From: Vitis vinifera
Taxonomy: Eukaryota; Streptophyta; Magnoliopsida; Vitales; Vitaceae
Reading direction: 5' to 3'
Assembly (NCBI RefSeq): GCF_030704535.1
Contig: NC_081813.1
Span: forward strand, 4,983,001-5,047,000
Length of the DNA: 64,000 nucleotides
Shown here: one piece after another, positions 36,961-48,700 of the stretch
Numbering within the stretch: position 1 is the first letter of the stretch
Layout: each line of letters opens with the position of its first letter
Made by a program: the position numbers and the translations under genes
The notes under the pieces: model-generated
Database searches by the model: none
The model's input: only the letters and a program-made list of their open reading frames with translations
What the model was told of the DNA's origin: nothing

Positions 36961-38890
36961 TATTCTATTGTTGACATTAAATATTTGGTGGATCATCAAA
37001 ATAGTGACTTAGCCTAAAAAATTTGGGCTTAACATGTAATGGGTCATACATATTGAACGCATGACATGAAATTCAAAAGGTGATATGTGAAATTTGGAAA
37101 ATTATAAAATTATGTCTTGCAAAATAAAATAGAGTAATCAGAGTTAAAAGGGAATTTAAAATAAATATTATCTTGTTAATAAATTTCCCAAATACAAGAG
37201 ACAAGTAATTGCTAAAATCAAATAATCAAATTCCTTGAATTTAAGAATCAAAATTTGAGGATTCTAAGTTTAATTCTCTATCATCATCTATAAATAAAGG
37301 TAACCCTTTTCAATGATAGGAGGATGGATAAAAAGGCTTCAAAAGGAAAAAGAGGCTTCACATAAAGAAAAAAAATTCACAAGGCATCCTTGTAAGTTTG
37401 GGAAAACACATGATAGACTATGCAAACTCTTCACCATCCTGATCAAAATTCAACAAAATCATTTAGAAACAAGTCACATTAGGCTCTTGATTAAACTCGA
37501 ACTTCAAAAGAAAAAAAGTCACATTGTCATCTATTGGGTTGTGTTCAAAATGATTGAATAAGAGGAAAATATTCTTTTATAAAGAATATTACCATAAAGA
37601 ATTATACCTCATAAATTTTCTAATACAAACAAATTTGTCCGCATATTTTTCTTGTTTTACAAGACTTACAAAATTTTCATGAACAAATTTTTGGTAGCAT
37701 GTACAACATGTATGTTTGTATATATAATTAGATTTATGATAATTAAAAAACTATTTTAAAATTATGGCAATTTGTGAAGTAATAATAAGAATTTTATGGA
37801 GTGTTTTTTGTTCTTAGTATTCTTCATGTTTTTAAGAGGCCTTGTTTTTAGAGAACAAAAGAAATGTGTTATTCGTGTTTTTGCTGTCGGTCTAAGAATA
37901 AAAATAAAAATAAAAAATGGAGACGTTTTCAACCTAGAGTGTTCTCTGTATTCTCATCTTTTCTTTGCATTGTGAGTATCTCCATTAGCTCCATGGTTGA
38001 ATCTATCTTCAGCAACACATTTCACCTCTTCTTTGATATGTATTTCCATTATTTCAATATTTTGAAGTTTTTTTCAATGATATGTATTACCTTGTTCCTT
38101 CAAGTGGAACTCATTAAAATTGTGAGAGCCAATCATTATGCTGCACAACTCCTTTGATAGATATAGGTAACAATATTTTATATTAATGCTCTTTGCAAAT
38201 TTTTATAATATAAAACATTTAAGCAAATTTAAATATTTATATTCATGTTTATTTTTATAATAATTATTAACAATAAATATGAAAATAATATAAATTAATT
38301 AATATAATATTTTTAAAATTTTAAAATAATAAAATGCATAGATATTTAGATAAAATTAAATGTTATAATTTTCTTTTCATATATAAATATTATACATATT
38401 TTATTTAATAAAATTTGATATATTAATACATTTATATTTATGTTTATCATTTAATAGACATATCAAATACAAAAAATAAAAATAAAAAATGAAATGCTAT
38501 AATTTTAATATTATATAAATTTCTTAAAATTATTTTTAATTTTAATAAAATATAAATTATATATTTATGACATCACTAGTTCGATCGTGATTTGATCATT
38601 GGTCCGACTAGTGAACTGTGAACCGATAACTTTTCCGGTTCAATGATCGGTTCGGTTATGAAAACATTAGTTTTTTAGCTAGATGTGGTAAAATGAGAAT
38701 GTTTTGTAAAATCAAATGGATAGTTTTTATAAATACCATGGTGGTGCCCTATTTTCCCCTCATTCATTCCTATTGTTCTTTGTATCTTTATACTAATCTT
38801 TTGTTTGATGTATTTTTTCAGGTTAAGTACTCCTGAGAGCCAAACAATGAAGAACATAAACTATTTTTGAAAGGTTGAATTTGCATAGCC
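36961..38890. other. Intergenic AT-rich DNA
   Basis: No supported gene. A short inverted motif set (GGTTCGACC-like words at about 38,575-38,665, with GAACCG / CGGTTC repeats) looks like the end of a small DNA transposon, but its partner end was not located. AT content is very high at 38,200-38,560. Confidence 0.45.
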
Positions 38891-38894
38891 ACCT

Positions 38895-40950
38895 TGCTAA
38901 TTGTTTTCTTTTCTTATATATATGGTTACAACATTGAAAATAAAATAAAATAAAACAATACATACTTTCTTTATATAGAAGATGAAATATTATATTAAAC
39001 AAGTGAAGAATTTCCTTTCAGCCTTGATTTTCCACATTACAAATATGGGGAGTAGTTTTCCTTCCTTGGCAGATTGCATGTTGGTGGATTTCCATTATCA
39101 AAATTGTATGCTGGCATATTGCATTATCAACTTTTCATGTAGAGATTTTGCTTTGGCGCATTGTATGCTTGTTGAGTTGGAGTTTTCTTTATTAGTCCCC
39201 CACAAGCTAGTGGCTTGTAACTTGTGCACTCCTAGATTGGATCAAAACACTTGGAATGAAGTCTTAGGGAGTGCCTTTGTGAATATATCAGCTACTTGTA
39301 AGGACGATGGAAGAAAACGAGTAATCAAAACTCAACTTGCAATTTTTTCTTGAAAAAAATGGTAGTCCAACTCAATATGCTTGGAACGTACATGGAAGAC
39401 GAGATTTACTATCATGTAATAGGAACTGAGGTGATCACATAGTAATTGAGGAGGTTCACATAGTTGAATGCCAATATCATGGAGAAGGAAAATAAGCCAA
39501 GTTATTTATCGATATTCGGCCTCTGCGCTTGATCTAGGAACTATAGGTTGTTGCTTTGAAAACCATGAGATACAATTGGCTCCCAAAAAAAATATTATAT
39601 CTAGATGTGCTTTTTCTTATGATTGTGCATCCTACCTAGTCAACATCACAAAAACCAATGAGACAAAGTGAACTTTGCTTGAGAAACCTGATTCCATGCT
39701 TCATTCTTCCCTTAAAATATCTAAGGATGCGTTTGACAGCTTGCAAGTTAGTTTCAGTGGGTGCTTAGAAACATTGGTAGGCTTTGTTTACCACATGCAC
39801 AATATCAGGCCTTATGAAGGTTAAATATTAGAGTGATCCAACGAGTTGCATATATCATGTAGGATCAATAGGTTGTTCATCAGAAGGTGCGATGGTGGAC
39901 TTAAGAGCCATAGGTGTGTTGATATGAGTACACTCCATCATTTTTGTGTGCTCTAGGAGATCTTTAGAGTGCTTTGTTTGAGAAACAAACAATCCGTTAC
40001 AAAGATACTTAACCTCCAAACCCAAAAAATAATGCAAACATCCTAAGTCCTTGAGAGAAAATTCACTACTTAAGGTGTTGATGAGGTCACTAATGATGTT
40101 GTTATCATTGTTTGTGACAATAAATCATCAACATAGATAAGTAGCAAAACAATAGACTAACTTTTGTGAAGAATAAATAGAGACGAGTCTGCTTTGCCAT
40201 AGTAAATCCCCAGATGAAGAAGACATTGGGATAGTCTATCAAACTAGGCCATGGGAGCTTGCTTAAGGCCATAAAGAGAGTGATTTAATTTGCATACATG
40301 ATTCAAAAGGTCCTCGTTTATAAATCTTAGAGGTTGTTCCATGAATACTTCTTCCTTTAGAAACCCATGTAAGAAGATATTCTTAACATCCAACTGCCTC
40401 ATTGGCCACCCCAAGGATACTGCTAGTGAAAGGATTAATCTGATTGTAGTCTGCTTTATAAATAGGTTGGAGGTCTCTCCAAAGTCCAAACTTGGTATTT
40501 AAGAAAAACTTTGAGCAACTTATCGTGCTTTGTAACTATCTATGGTTCCATCTTCCTTTAGCTTTGTTTTAAACACCCATTTGGAACCCACAATATTTGC
40601 ATCTAAAGGCTTGGGAACCAAATCCCATGTTTAATTTTGGATTAAAGCCTTGATCTTCTCTTGCATTGCTTTGAACCAATGGAGAATTTTCAATGCTGTA
40701 CGATATGTTTTTGACTCGCTAATATTACTTCTTGTGGCAGCAGAAGTGTCAATTTGAGACTTTAAATTGAGATAATTCTTGAGCTTACTTTTGGAGATCA
40801 TATGAGTTCCTTTGTCATCTTCAATGACAATTGCTTTTCTTATGCTAACTCTCTTGTTAAGAAAAATATAGTGTTGTTTTCTATGCATCTTATGGTTGTT
40901 GTTTTGGTGCCATTGCTTGCAAGGCCGAGGGCTCAGATCTCAGAGTTCAT
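38895..40950 (-). mobile_element. Old Ty1/copia remnant (LTR part, RNase H, RT), broken
   Basis: On the minus strand, right to left, three pieces of copia pol are recognisable: about 40,890-40,630 (end of integrase, toward RT), about 40,490-40,245 (RT: LDVKNIFLHG, LYGLKQAP) and about 40,040-39,855 (RT end/RNase H side: HYFLGLEV, DLLEHTKM). RNase H-like sequence follows to about 39,200, where a short C-rich tract and LTR-like sequence begin. Many breaks make this an old fossil. Gag and a second LTR were not found. Confidence 0.7.
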
Positions 40951-42531
40951 TTCAAGGTATTATAATCTCTTCAGGTTTTTTGTTCCTTCTATCTCTCTTG
41001 AGGTAGAGTTTTTCATGTAATTTTTTTTATTTGAATTATTAAGGATGATGAGAATGCTTAAATGCATGGTTCATTACATGCCAAGGTCTATAGGATCAAC
41101 ATTTTTGAGTAATTGGATTTTTTGACTTGTTTGTTTGACTATGAGTTGTTGTGGTTCTTGTGAAACCCAATGAAAAAAGTAGGGGCCTGTTGCCTTTTGT
41201 GAATGGGTCTTTTGTAAACTTCAACAAAATTAGTTGTTGGTTGAATCTCTTAGAGTTTTGTCTATTGTTAAAGGTATAGTAAGCTATGATCTATAGTAGC
41301 CTCAACAACTAATTATCAACTTACGACATCCAATGCTTGTAACAAATCGTTGAAGTTGTCTTTTACTTATTGGTTTTGAACAAAAACTATTTTTTAGAAT
41401 TTAGTTCCCCAACGTAATTTTGTTTCTAAAAACAATTTTCTTAAAAACTATTTTAAACAATGTTTCCCACACAGACCCTTATTTTCTTGAAGAGTCCATG
41501 TTTGTTTAAATATTCATTGAAGTCACTTTTTAAGGAAATAATTTCAATATAAAATTAAAAATTTTAAGTTTATTTATTGCAATAATGACTTGTGTGACAA
41601 CTGAAATTGTGCCTTTGAAAACATCTTATTTGACTTCTCATAAACCACATTAAATTTAAAAATCCTACGCCACTAACATGGGTTAGATGACACTAACATG
41701 GGCCAGAGAATGAAGGATGGGACACTCTGTCATGCAGACGATAAGTCATTTTCTTAGATGCTTTTGTTTCCCTTGGATGATCTTGACATTTTAGAAACCA
41801 AATGAGGTTGTTTGAAAGAGTCTTGCCGCCCCAATCATTTTCAAGATCCTCCGCCCCACCTTTTTTTTTTGCCGCATTAAACTTTATAAAGGGCTATCAG
41901 AAATGGGTGTTTTCCAAGATTAATCTGACTGGGTTTCTTCAAACACATGGCTCAAGGAGTGGCAATTTGTTGCCTAAACACAGAAGGTTTATATTAGAAG
42001 GAGATGCTTTATTAATAACTAGCAGAATAGCATGAAAAATATCTAAGATGTTAATAGAAAAGATTCATGGTCTCACATGTTCACGAAGAAAGAAATCAAA
42101 TTGACAGTGTGCTACACAGCATTCACAGACAAAGCCAGAATATAGATTGATTATATTTCCTTGTCCATGACTTAATTTTCTTTGTTTTGTTTTATTTTTT
42201 TGTTCCTTTTTAAAAATTCTTTGTCCACTCTATTCGTTAGAATGTCATTGTTGGTCTTGTTTGTATGCTTGATTTATTTATTTTTGTTCTTTGGCAAGCC
42301 TGCAAGGGTGGCAAATTGAGAGCACACAAGTTGCCTTACAGAAAATAATATAACTAGACTAGAAAATGAAAAACCAACATTGATGCTTCTTTTCAACAAC
42401 ATTGATGCTTCTTTTCAACAAGTAGCAATTTGAAAACACATGCCTTGTATAGACAGCATCTAGAAATCAACACACAGAGTACACATACAAAGTTAAACAT
42501 GCAGAGTTTCATTAATTAGAGCAGAGAGTTG
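40951..42531. other. Intergenic DNA downstream of AOP copy 4
   Basis: No supported gene. A 23-bp unit (AACATTGATGCTTCTTTTCA type) is tandemly duplicated at about 42,376-42,420. Confidence 0.5.
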
Positions 42532-43849
42532 TCAAACACCGCAATAGGCTTTGGCATGCAACACACTTGGATTTTCGGCTCTCCACTCTGTGATAGAAAC
42601 GAATAAGTCCAAAATGATCAGATGCCTTAAAACTTCAATGGGTGTTCTTCATCCACGAGCTCATCTGGTATTTTTATTATCCATTTGTTGAAAGAAAGCA
42701 GCCCCCAGTGAGTATCTCTCTTCATTCCCTCTCGCGACCACTTGATGATTAGGAGAATGTATTCTGCCATTGCTCCATGCCTAACCCAAAGTAGAACACA
42801 TCTCTTCTGTTACTACTTGCAGCTTAATCATCAAAAAATTCCGTAAGTGAATTATAACAAGTTTTGTCTTAAGGCCTTTTTTTGTTTTGCTTTGCGGTGG
42901 TGGATTTATTGTGAATAATTTTTGGGGTTGAGTAGAGAAAAAACCAGTCAAAATAATGATTTATGGCAAGAAGACGATGGAAAAGTAAGACTGAGAACTT
43001 TGTGTCTTGAGTTATTATGATGGGTTTTTTCAGTAGATGTAACATAGAAGATAATAGAGGGAATTACCATGAATGCATCGCCTGCTATGACACAAGGAAG
43101 AGGTGAGGGCGGCTCAAAAGCAATCCAATTGCCATCCTTTGTTTCTATCTCCAAACCACCAACTTGTTTTTGCGGAAGTATGGTCGTGAAACTCTTGTCC
43201 GTGTGACATGGAAAAGTTACATTATTGACTGGCATCTCGGGTACTTGATTTTTCATTACTAGAAGTGGATGAGTTGTTGATCCAATGTGTGAGTCACATC
43301 CATCCTTGATGCCATAACTTTCCAAAACCATTCTCATAACTATTTCTTGTAATTCAGCAAGTAGCATGGAGTAGGAATCCACACTTTCACTGATTAACAA
43401 GGAAGAGAAACATGTACAGAATCAGCATAATAATCAATATGTTCTGAACGAAAAAGGGGGAAAAGGAAGGAACTATACTAGAAATGTTGATTTCCAGCAG
43501 GCCACATGATTTTTGTGAAACTTTGAACTCCTTGGGTTGTTGAATTATTGATTCCCAGGCTTTCATGGAGAGGAATGAAGGGGAGTTGCCCAACATAACC
43601 ATGGTAAGGCTTGTGACTAGTGTTTTGAATTTTAGTTTCAGTGGGAAGATCAAACAACTCTTTTAGTGTCCTAAAGATTGCGTTGTGAATTTCTAAGGTA
43701 ACTTCATCGAACACTGCTACGAAACGGCCATATTCTTCAAGGGCATGCTGGACCTCGATGCATGTGGAGAACCAAGAATTTGTACCAGGACTCAGATTTT
43801 GCTCAGAGAAATTTATGGTAGGAAGCTTTGGTAGTGTCTCCGAGCCCAT
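42532..43849 (-). pseudogene. AOP1-like dioxygenase, copy 4 (likely young pseudogene)
   Basis: Exons 1 (43,849-43,479) and 2 (43,389-43,068) are fully open with the family's lengths (371 and 322 nt). They carry MGSETLPKLPTINFS, ELFDLPTETK and the HxD motif CHTDKSF. The exon 1 donor is TTCTA|GTATAG instead of the usual TTCTG|GTAT, which changes the split codon from Cys to Tyr but keeps GT. Exon 3 begins normally (AWSNGRIHSPNH, keeping the third iron ligand) and reaches RYSLG. It then carries length changes against its paralogs: an extra base in a C5 run at 42,702-42,706, an extra base in an A4 run at 42,629-42,632, and a 4-nt surplus near 42,555. The C-terminal third is therefore out of frame. 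Two of the three sit in homopolymers, so assembly error is possible. A MITE occupies its 5' leader. Confidence 0.75.
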
Positions 43850-43886
43850 GATTTTTGGTTTTCTTTGTTTTCACAAGTTGGATGTT

Positions 43887-44185
43887 ATATTTGGTTTTTA
43901 GAAAGTATTAAGGCAAAAAAGATAATAAGAAAAATTGTTTTCTCATGTTTGATTGTCATATGAAAAATATCATAAAAATAAAATATAATTAAAACTAGTT
44001 GCAAATTTATACAATTTTAAATTGTTTAATCTTTATATCGATGAATTAAAATAAATGAAATAAGTTTGAAGTAGCAAATAAAAATAATTTATTGATTTTG
44101 AATCTATTTTTTATGTTATTATACTTTTCCTTTCTATTTTATTTCCCTTACATTTTCTCTCAAATTTTCTAAAAATCAAACATAG
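43887..44185. mobile_element. MITE family M, copy C (in the leader of AOP copy 4)
   Basis: About 299 bp with inverted ends: TATTTGGTTTTTAGAAA on the left, and TCTAAAAATCAAACATAG on the right, which reverse-complements to CTATGTTTGATTTTTAGA. It ends 38 bp upstream of the copy 4 ATG and lies between that ATG and the conserved TATA motif at 44,226-44,236. Confidence 0.65.
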
Positions 44186-44225
44186 CCGGGAGGATTTTGG
44201 GATACATTAACCTTCATTGGTTATG

Positions 44226-44236
44226 TTACTTATAAA
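44226..44236 (-). promoter_or_regulatory. TATA box of AOP copy 4, displaced by a MITE
   Basis: TTTATAAGTAA on the minus strand, within a stretch shared with copies 5 and 6 (TATAAGTAACAT). It is now about 377 bp from the ATG, against about 82 bp in copy 5. Subtracting the 299-bp MITE gives about 78 bp. Confidence 0.55.
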
Positions 44237-44397
44237 GTTGGCTTGTCCATGGAGTAAGATGTGAGATAGACATGACTGCTACAGTTGAATAAACAATATT
44301 CATCATGAATAACAAGTTTAATCAATGGGTGAATAAACAATATTCATGGTGAATGACATGTTCAAGCAAGCCCTTCCTTTGTCTAACTCCCTCTCTC

Positions 44398-44569
44398 CAT
44401 CCCTCCCCCTCTCTCTCTCTTTTTCTCTCTCATGCCCTTCCTTTCTCTTTCTCTCTCTCTCTCTCTCACACACACGCACAATCCTTCTAATACTTGTGGG
44501 AGGGACCCTCCTCCCCTCTCTCTCTCTCACACACACAATTCCTCTAATACTTACACTCCTCCTCCTCCT

Positions 44570-44601
<32 letters not shown>

Positions 44602-44710
44602 AACACACACACACACATACACACACAATCCATCTAATACTTGTGGGAGGGTCTATGGATTAAGCAACAATCCCTCTTTAATACTTATGGGAGGGTCTAT
44701 GCATTAAGCA
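44398..44710. repeat. CT/CA microsatellite with a degenerate 18-bp repeat
   Basis: Runs of (CT)n and (CA)n alternate with degenerate copies of CTAATACTTGTGGGAGGG (about 44,487, 44,634 and 44,681 are the clearest). No coding signal is seen. Confidence 0.85.
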
Positions 44711-45783
44711 ATTCATCACAGAACGCACAGGTTTTTATGCATGAAAAATCTGATTCAAAGCATTGGAATTGTGTCTTTTTTTGGATTACAATGTATATGT
44801 TTGTTTTAAATATAGAGTTTGAGCTTAAAGCTTCAAGGAACACGGTAAAGGAGCTTTCAAATAACTCAAAAAAGGAGACGTGCAACATCTTGATGAAAAA
44901 GAAAATTCATTGCAAAAGAGAAATGGTATATATATTTGGCTAGAGATAGACTAAAGAAGTAGACCTCAAAGTATGTTATGATTTTATTGTTTATGCACTT
45001 AGTTTGGTGGAGAAGTATTAAGGAGGAGGAACCTAATACTTATCATGAAGTCATCAATAGTAAAAAACCACTATAATGAAGAATCCAACATGTATATTGC
45101 TAAATTTATTCATATATAAATTTTCCAAAATATATATTGCTAAATTTATTCATATATTAATTCTTGAATTTAATTGGTGTTTGAGGTATTGGAGGATCCT
45201 TTCATGGCTATGAGGGAAGCCCTATAGAAGGCTTCCAAGTTTGTAAAACTTGGAAATTTCAGTTATAAAGATTGTTGAGAAGTGTCTCAAATCACTTAGA
45301 TCAATTCCTTTGAAGTCCTAGATTATTTTTCTGTTAGAAGATCTTTAGTAAGGGAGTTTTCCTATAACTATTTTTGTTTCATAAAGAATTCCCATTATAA
45401 TATTTTTCATAGAAATAGGTTTGTCTTCTTGATGGAGTATGATTATCTAATAAGAAAAAAAAAAAAAAACTGATCAACGAGAGCTCAAGGTTCTATCTTA
45501 ATTCACAACCTCTTATCTGCCCTATATATCTATCACAGTTATACTAAGACAAATATTTTGACTATGATTTTTAGAAAATTTGAAGAAAAATGTAAGGGAA
45601 AGAAAAATGAGAAAAGTACAAGAAAAAAAAGTTAGGCAAAATAAAAAATCGATTTAAAATTAATAAATTATTTTTGTATGTTATTTCAAACTCATTTCAC
45701 TTATTTTTTCCACTATTATGTAAATATTAAATAGTTTAAAAATTACATAATTTTTAATTAATTTTAATTATATTTGAATTTAT

Positions 45784-45825
<42 letters not shown>

Positions 45826-46063
45826 AACCAAATATGAGAATTATTTTCTTTGACATTTTTTTTCCTTTTCTAGTATTTTCGGAAAATCAAACATATTTAC
45901 ATGTAGGTAATTATCCAAAAACAGCAAAAATCCTAGGAAAACACATACACACATACAAATCTATAGAAAACCAACACACATACACATCCTTGATTACATA
46001 AGACAGCACCTACGGTTGGCACACAGTGTATCTGCATAACAGTCTCTTTAGAGCAGAGAGGAA
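44711..46063. other. Intergenic DNA between AOP copies 4 and 5
   Basis: No supported gene. A 25-bp unit (TATATTGCTAAATTTATTCA...) is repeated at about 45,091 and 45,133. MITE copy D and a (TA)n tract fall inside. Confidence 0.5.
45562..45896. mobile_element. MITE family M, copy D, with an internal (TA)n tract
   Basis: About 335 bp. The left end CTATGATTTTTAGAAAATTT and the right end TTTCGGAAAATCAAACATA are inverted. It is in the opposite orientation to copy C and is interrupted by a (TA)n run at about 45,787-45,821 that accounts for its greater length. Confidence 0.6.
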
Positions 46064-47369
46064 TCAAATACCACAATAGGCTTTGATAGCAGAGTTTGAT
46101 TTCCGACCCTCTTCTGTGTGAAAGAAACGAATAAACCCAACATGATCAAATGGCTTAAACTGCAATGGGTGTTTGTCATCAACCAATTCCTCTGGAACTT
46201 TTATCATCCCATTCTTAAATGCAAACAGCGCCAGTGAGTATCTCTCTTCATTTGCTCTCATTATGACTCGATGTTTAGGAGGATGTATTCTGCCATTGCT
46301 CCATGCCTAAGCAAAAGGAAACCATCCATCGTTTCTATTAAAGCCTTAGAATTAAACCTTACTGGTTCTGGTTAAAGGGTACACTAGAGATTAGGTAAGA
46401 TGCCAAAAGAAGCACCGAATTAAAAGAAGGTCGTGGAAGGTGTAACCTTGGGGGAAAGAACCAAGTTGCAAGAAACAACTACAAACACAGATTTAAATTA
46501 CTGGAAATTCTTGAGTCAATATCTTTTCTAAAAATTTTCACAAGATATATATAAATCGAAGATTAGTGACCTTACCATGAATGCATCACCTGCAATGACT
46601 ATAAAGACAGATGGTGATGGGGGCCCAAAACCAATCGACTTGCCATCCTTAGTATCTACCTCCAAACCACTAACGTGATTTTGTTGAAGTATGGTCATGA
46701 AACTCTTGTCTGAATGAGTGGGGAAAGCTATATCATTCTCGTTCATCTTGGGTACTCGATTTTTCAAGCATCGAAGTAGGTATCTGGTTGATGCAATGTG
46801 AGAGTCAAAGTACTTCTCTATGCCATAGCTTTGCAGTACCATTCTCATCACTACTTGTTCCAATTCAGCTAGTAGACTTGTATAGGAATGCACAACTTCA
46901 CTAATCAAGAAGAAGAAGAAAAAAGAGTGAAACAATTAGGCAAAATGCTAAAAATTTTAAGAAACTAATATGAAAAAATAAATTAAATAATATACCAGAA
47001 ATGCTCATTTCCAGCTGGCCACATGAGTTTGGCGAAACTTTGAATTTCTTCCAGATTGGTTGCGTGATCGATGCCCATGCTTTCATGGAGAGGATAAGCA
47101 GGTATTTGCCCAATATAACCATGGCTAGGTTTATCACTAGTGTTTTTTACTTTAATCTCTGTGGGGAGATCAAACAACTCTCCTAATGCATTAAAGATTT
47201 TGTTGTGAAGTTCTAAAGGAACTTGATTGTAGTATGCCATGAAACAGCCGTACTCTTCAAGGGCATGCCTGACATCATGGCACACAGAGAACCAAGAATC
47301 TGACCCAGGCTTCAAATTTTCCTCAGAGAAATCTATAATAGGAAGCTTGGGATGTGTTTCAGAACCCAT
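46064..47369 (-). CDS. AOP1-like 2-oxoglutarate-dependent dioxygenase, copy 5 (intact, 313 aa)
   Basis: Exons 47,369-46,996, 46,900-46,576 and 46,306-46,064 splice at GT..AG sites (phases 2 and 0) to an open frame of 313 residues. The start MGSETHPKLPIIDFSEENLKP aligns with every other copy. H187 and D189 (THSDKSF), H245 (HPPKHRV) and R255/S257 (RYS) are present, so iron and 2-oxoglutarate binding should hold. Ser replaces the usual Thr inside HxD, which is tolerated in this superfamily. One residue is inserted near the end of exon 2, and the usually conserved DG-x-WI becomes DGKSIGF, a change in the beta-helix core that may alter fold or substrate pocket. Its upstream 1.2 kb is duplicated at copy 6. 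The substrate is unknown. Confidence 0.87.
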
Positions 47370-47450
47370 GATCTTCGTTTTTAATTCTTGATGAGCAATT
47401 TGATGGCTGTTTGAGACAATTGAAGGATAAATTAGTGTTAATTGTTCATG

Positions 47451-47460
47451 TTACTTATAG
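47451..47460 (-). promoter_or_regulatory. TATA box of AOP copy 5
   Basis: CTATAAGTAA on the minus strand, about 82 bp upstream of the ATG. It is conserved in sequence and surroundings with copies 4 and 6. Confidence 0.6.
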
Positions 47461-48700
47461 AATTCCATTGGTGCACTGGCGCATGCCATGACCTATGATG
47501 AGATCATTAGTTGTCCAAATCACCAAAAAAAAAAAAAAAAAAAATTGAATTTTCCCTTATCATTGTTTTAATTAACTCTTTGATCAACCCAAAAAGGTTG
47601 CCTAGGCCAGGGAGCTTATTATTTTGAATAAATTAATTAATCACTAAAATATTGGGGAAAGCCCAAAATAAAAAATTTCATGGGTGATTACTTTTTGTTC
47701 AATCTGAAATTTTAATATTTTCTTCCACCACAAAATCAAACTAGCTTTGTCCTTTCCATAATCTATGATATCTGGAATGATGCAATACTCTATGATATCT
47801 ATCCAAATATAAAATTAAGAGTCCTAAAGATTTTACTGAGCTGGGAGAGCATCTTGCATTATGGACCTTTCATACATGGAGACTATGAGATACAGCCATG
47901 AACAGATAGTAACATCTTTCTAATTTATATGATGGCCGTCATGGTCCCCCCATTTGAAGACAGTAACTAATGAGGAAACATATCAGAGCATCAGCTAAAA
48001 GCACTGCCTAAACCATTTTAATTTGTCAAGACTGCATCAATAATACCTTTCTAGAAATCGCTTTTATGAGTGAAGATGGCATACGTTTAAATTAGTATAT
48101 ATCATTATCAATGTGACATGGGGTTGGTTATGAAGGGAGTATAATACCATATGGAATAAGATATTAGACAATAATTGATTCATTGCAGTGGTCCTCGCAA
48201 GTCATTTAAACCAGAAAGTGAGAAATTCTGCAAAAATATGGAATTAAAGAAACAATCGTGTGACATCAGCATAGCAGGTGACATTCAAATTTAGTTAGTT
48301 AACTCAATCCTAAACTCATTGACAATTTGTTTCATTTCAGTGCTGGTCAGTGATGAAGAAAATCTAAATAATATAACTGGATTCCAAAACCATCCCCATC
48401 AAATAACAGCTCATTATTCTTCAATAAGTATGGGGTTTTCTGCATAATTTAATGGGACAATGCTGTCAAAAGGCCGATGAGAGCCTATATTTTATATATG
48501 TAGTCAGTTTTATGCATAAGAATTGACAATGATTCAAGTGGTCCTGAGAAGTCATTTTTTCATTGATGCTGCTTCCAATGCATCCATACAAATACAACTA
48601 TTAATGGGAAGAAGCCAAGCATACTGAAAAACAGTTGATATTGAAACTATTCTCATTGAATAATGATTCATAATATGCTGAATCAATGGAAACGATTGAT
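47461..48700 (-). repeat. Promoter-region duplication, unit 1 (copy 5)
   Basis: About 1.2 kb upstream of copy 5 aligns with about 59,065-60,300 upstream of copy 6. Shared runs include TATCTATCCAAAT, GGGAGAG(C/T)ATCTTGCAT, ATACAGCCATGA, ATATCATTATCAATGT and GTTTCATTTCAGTGC. It shows that copies 5 and 6 arose by duplication of a unit including non-coding upstream DNA. Confidence 0.75.

Noticed and set aside
37864-38157. Cys-rich small protein gene
   Set aside because: A short hydrophobic frame in AT-rich DNA with no signal peptide pattern of a known peptide family, no splice context and no paralog in the window.
44318-44707. Open frames on both strands with Arg/Glu or Ser/Leu repeats
   Set aside because: They are translations of the CT/CA microsatellite.
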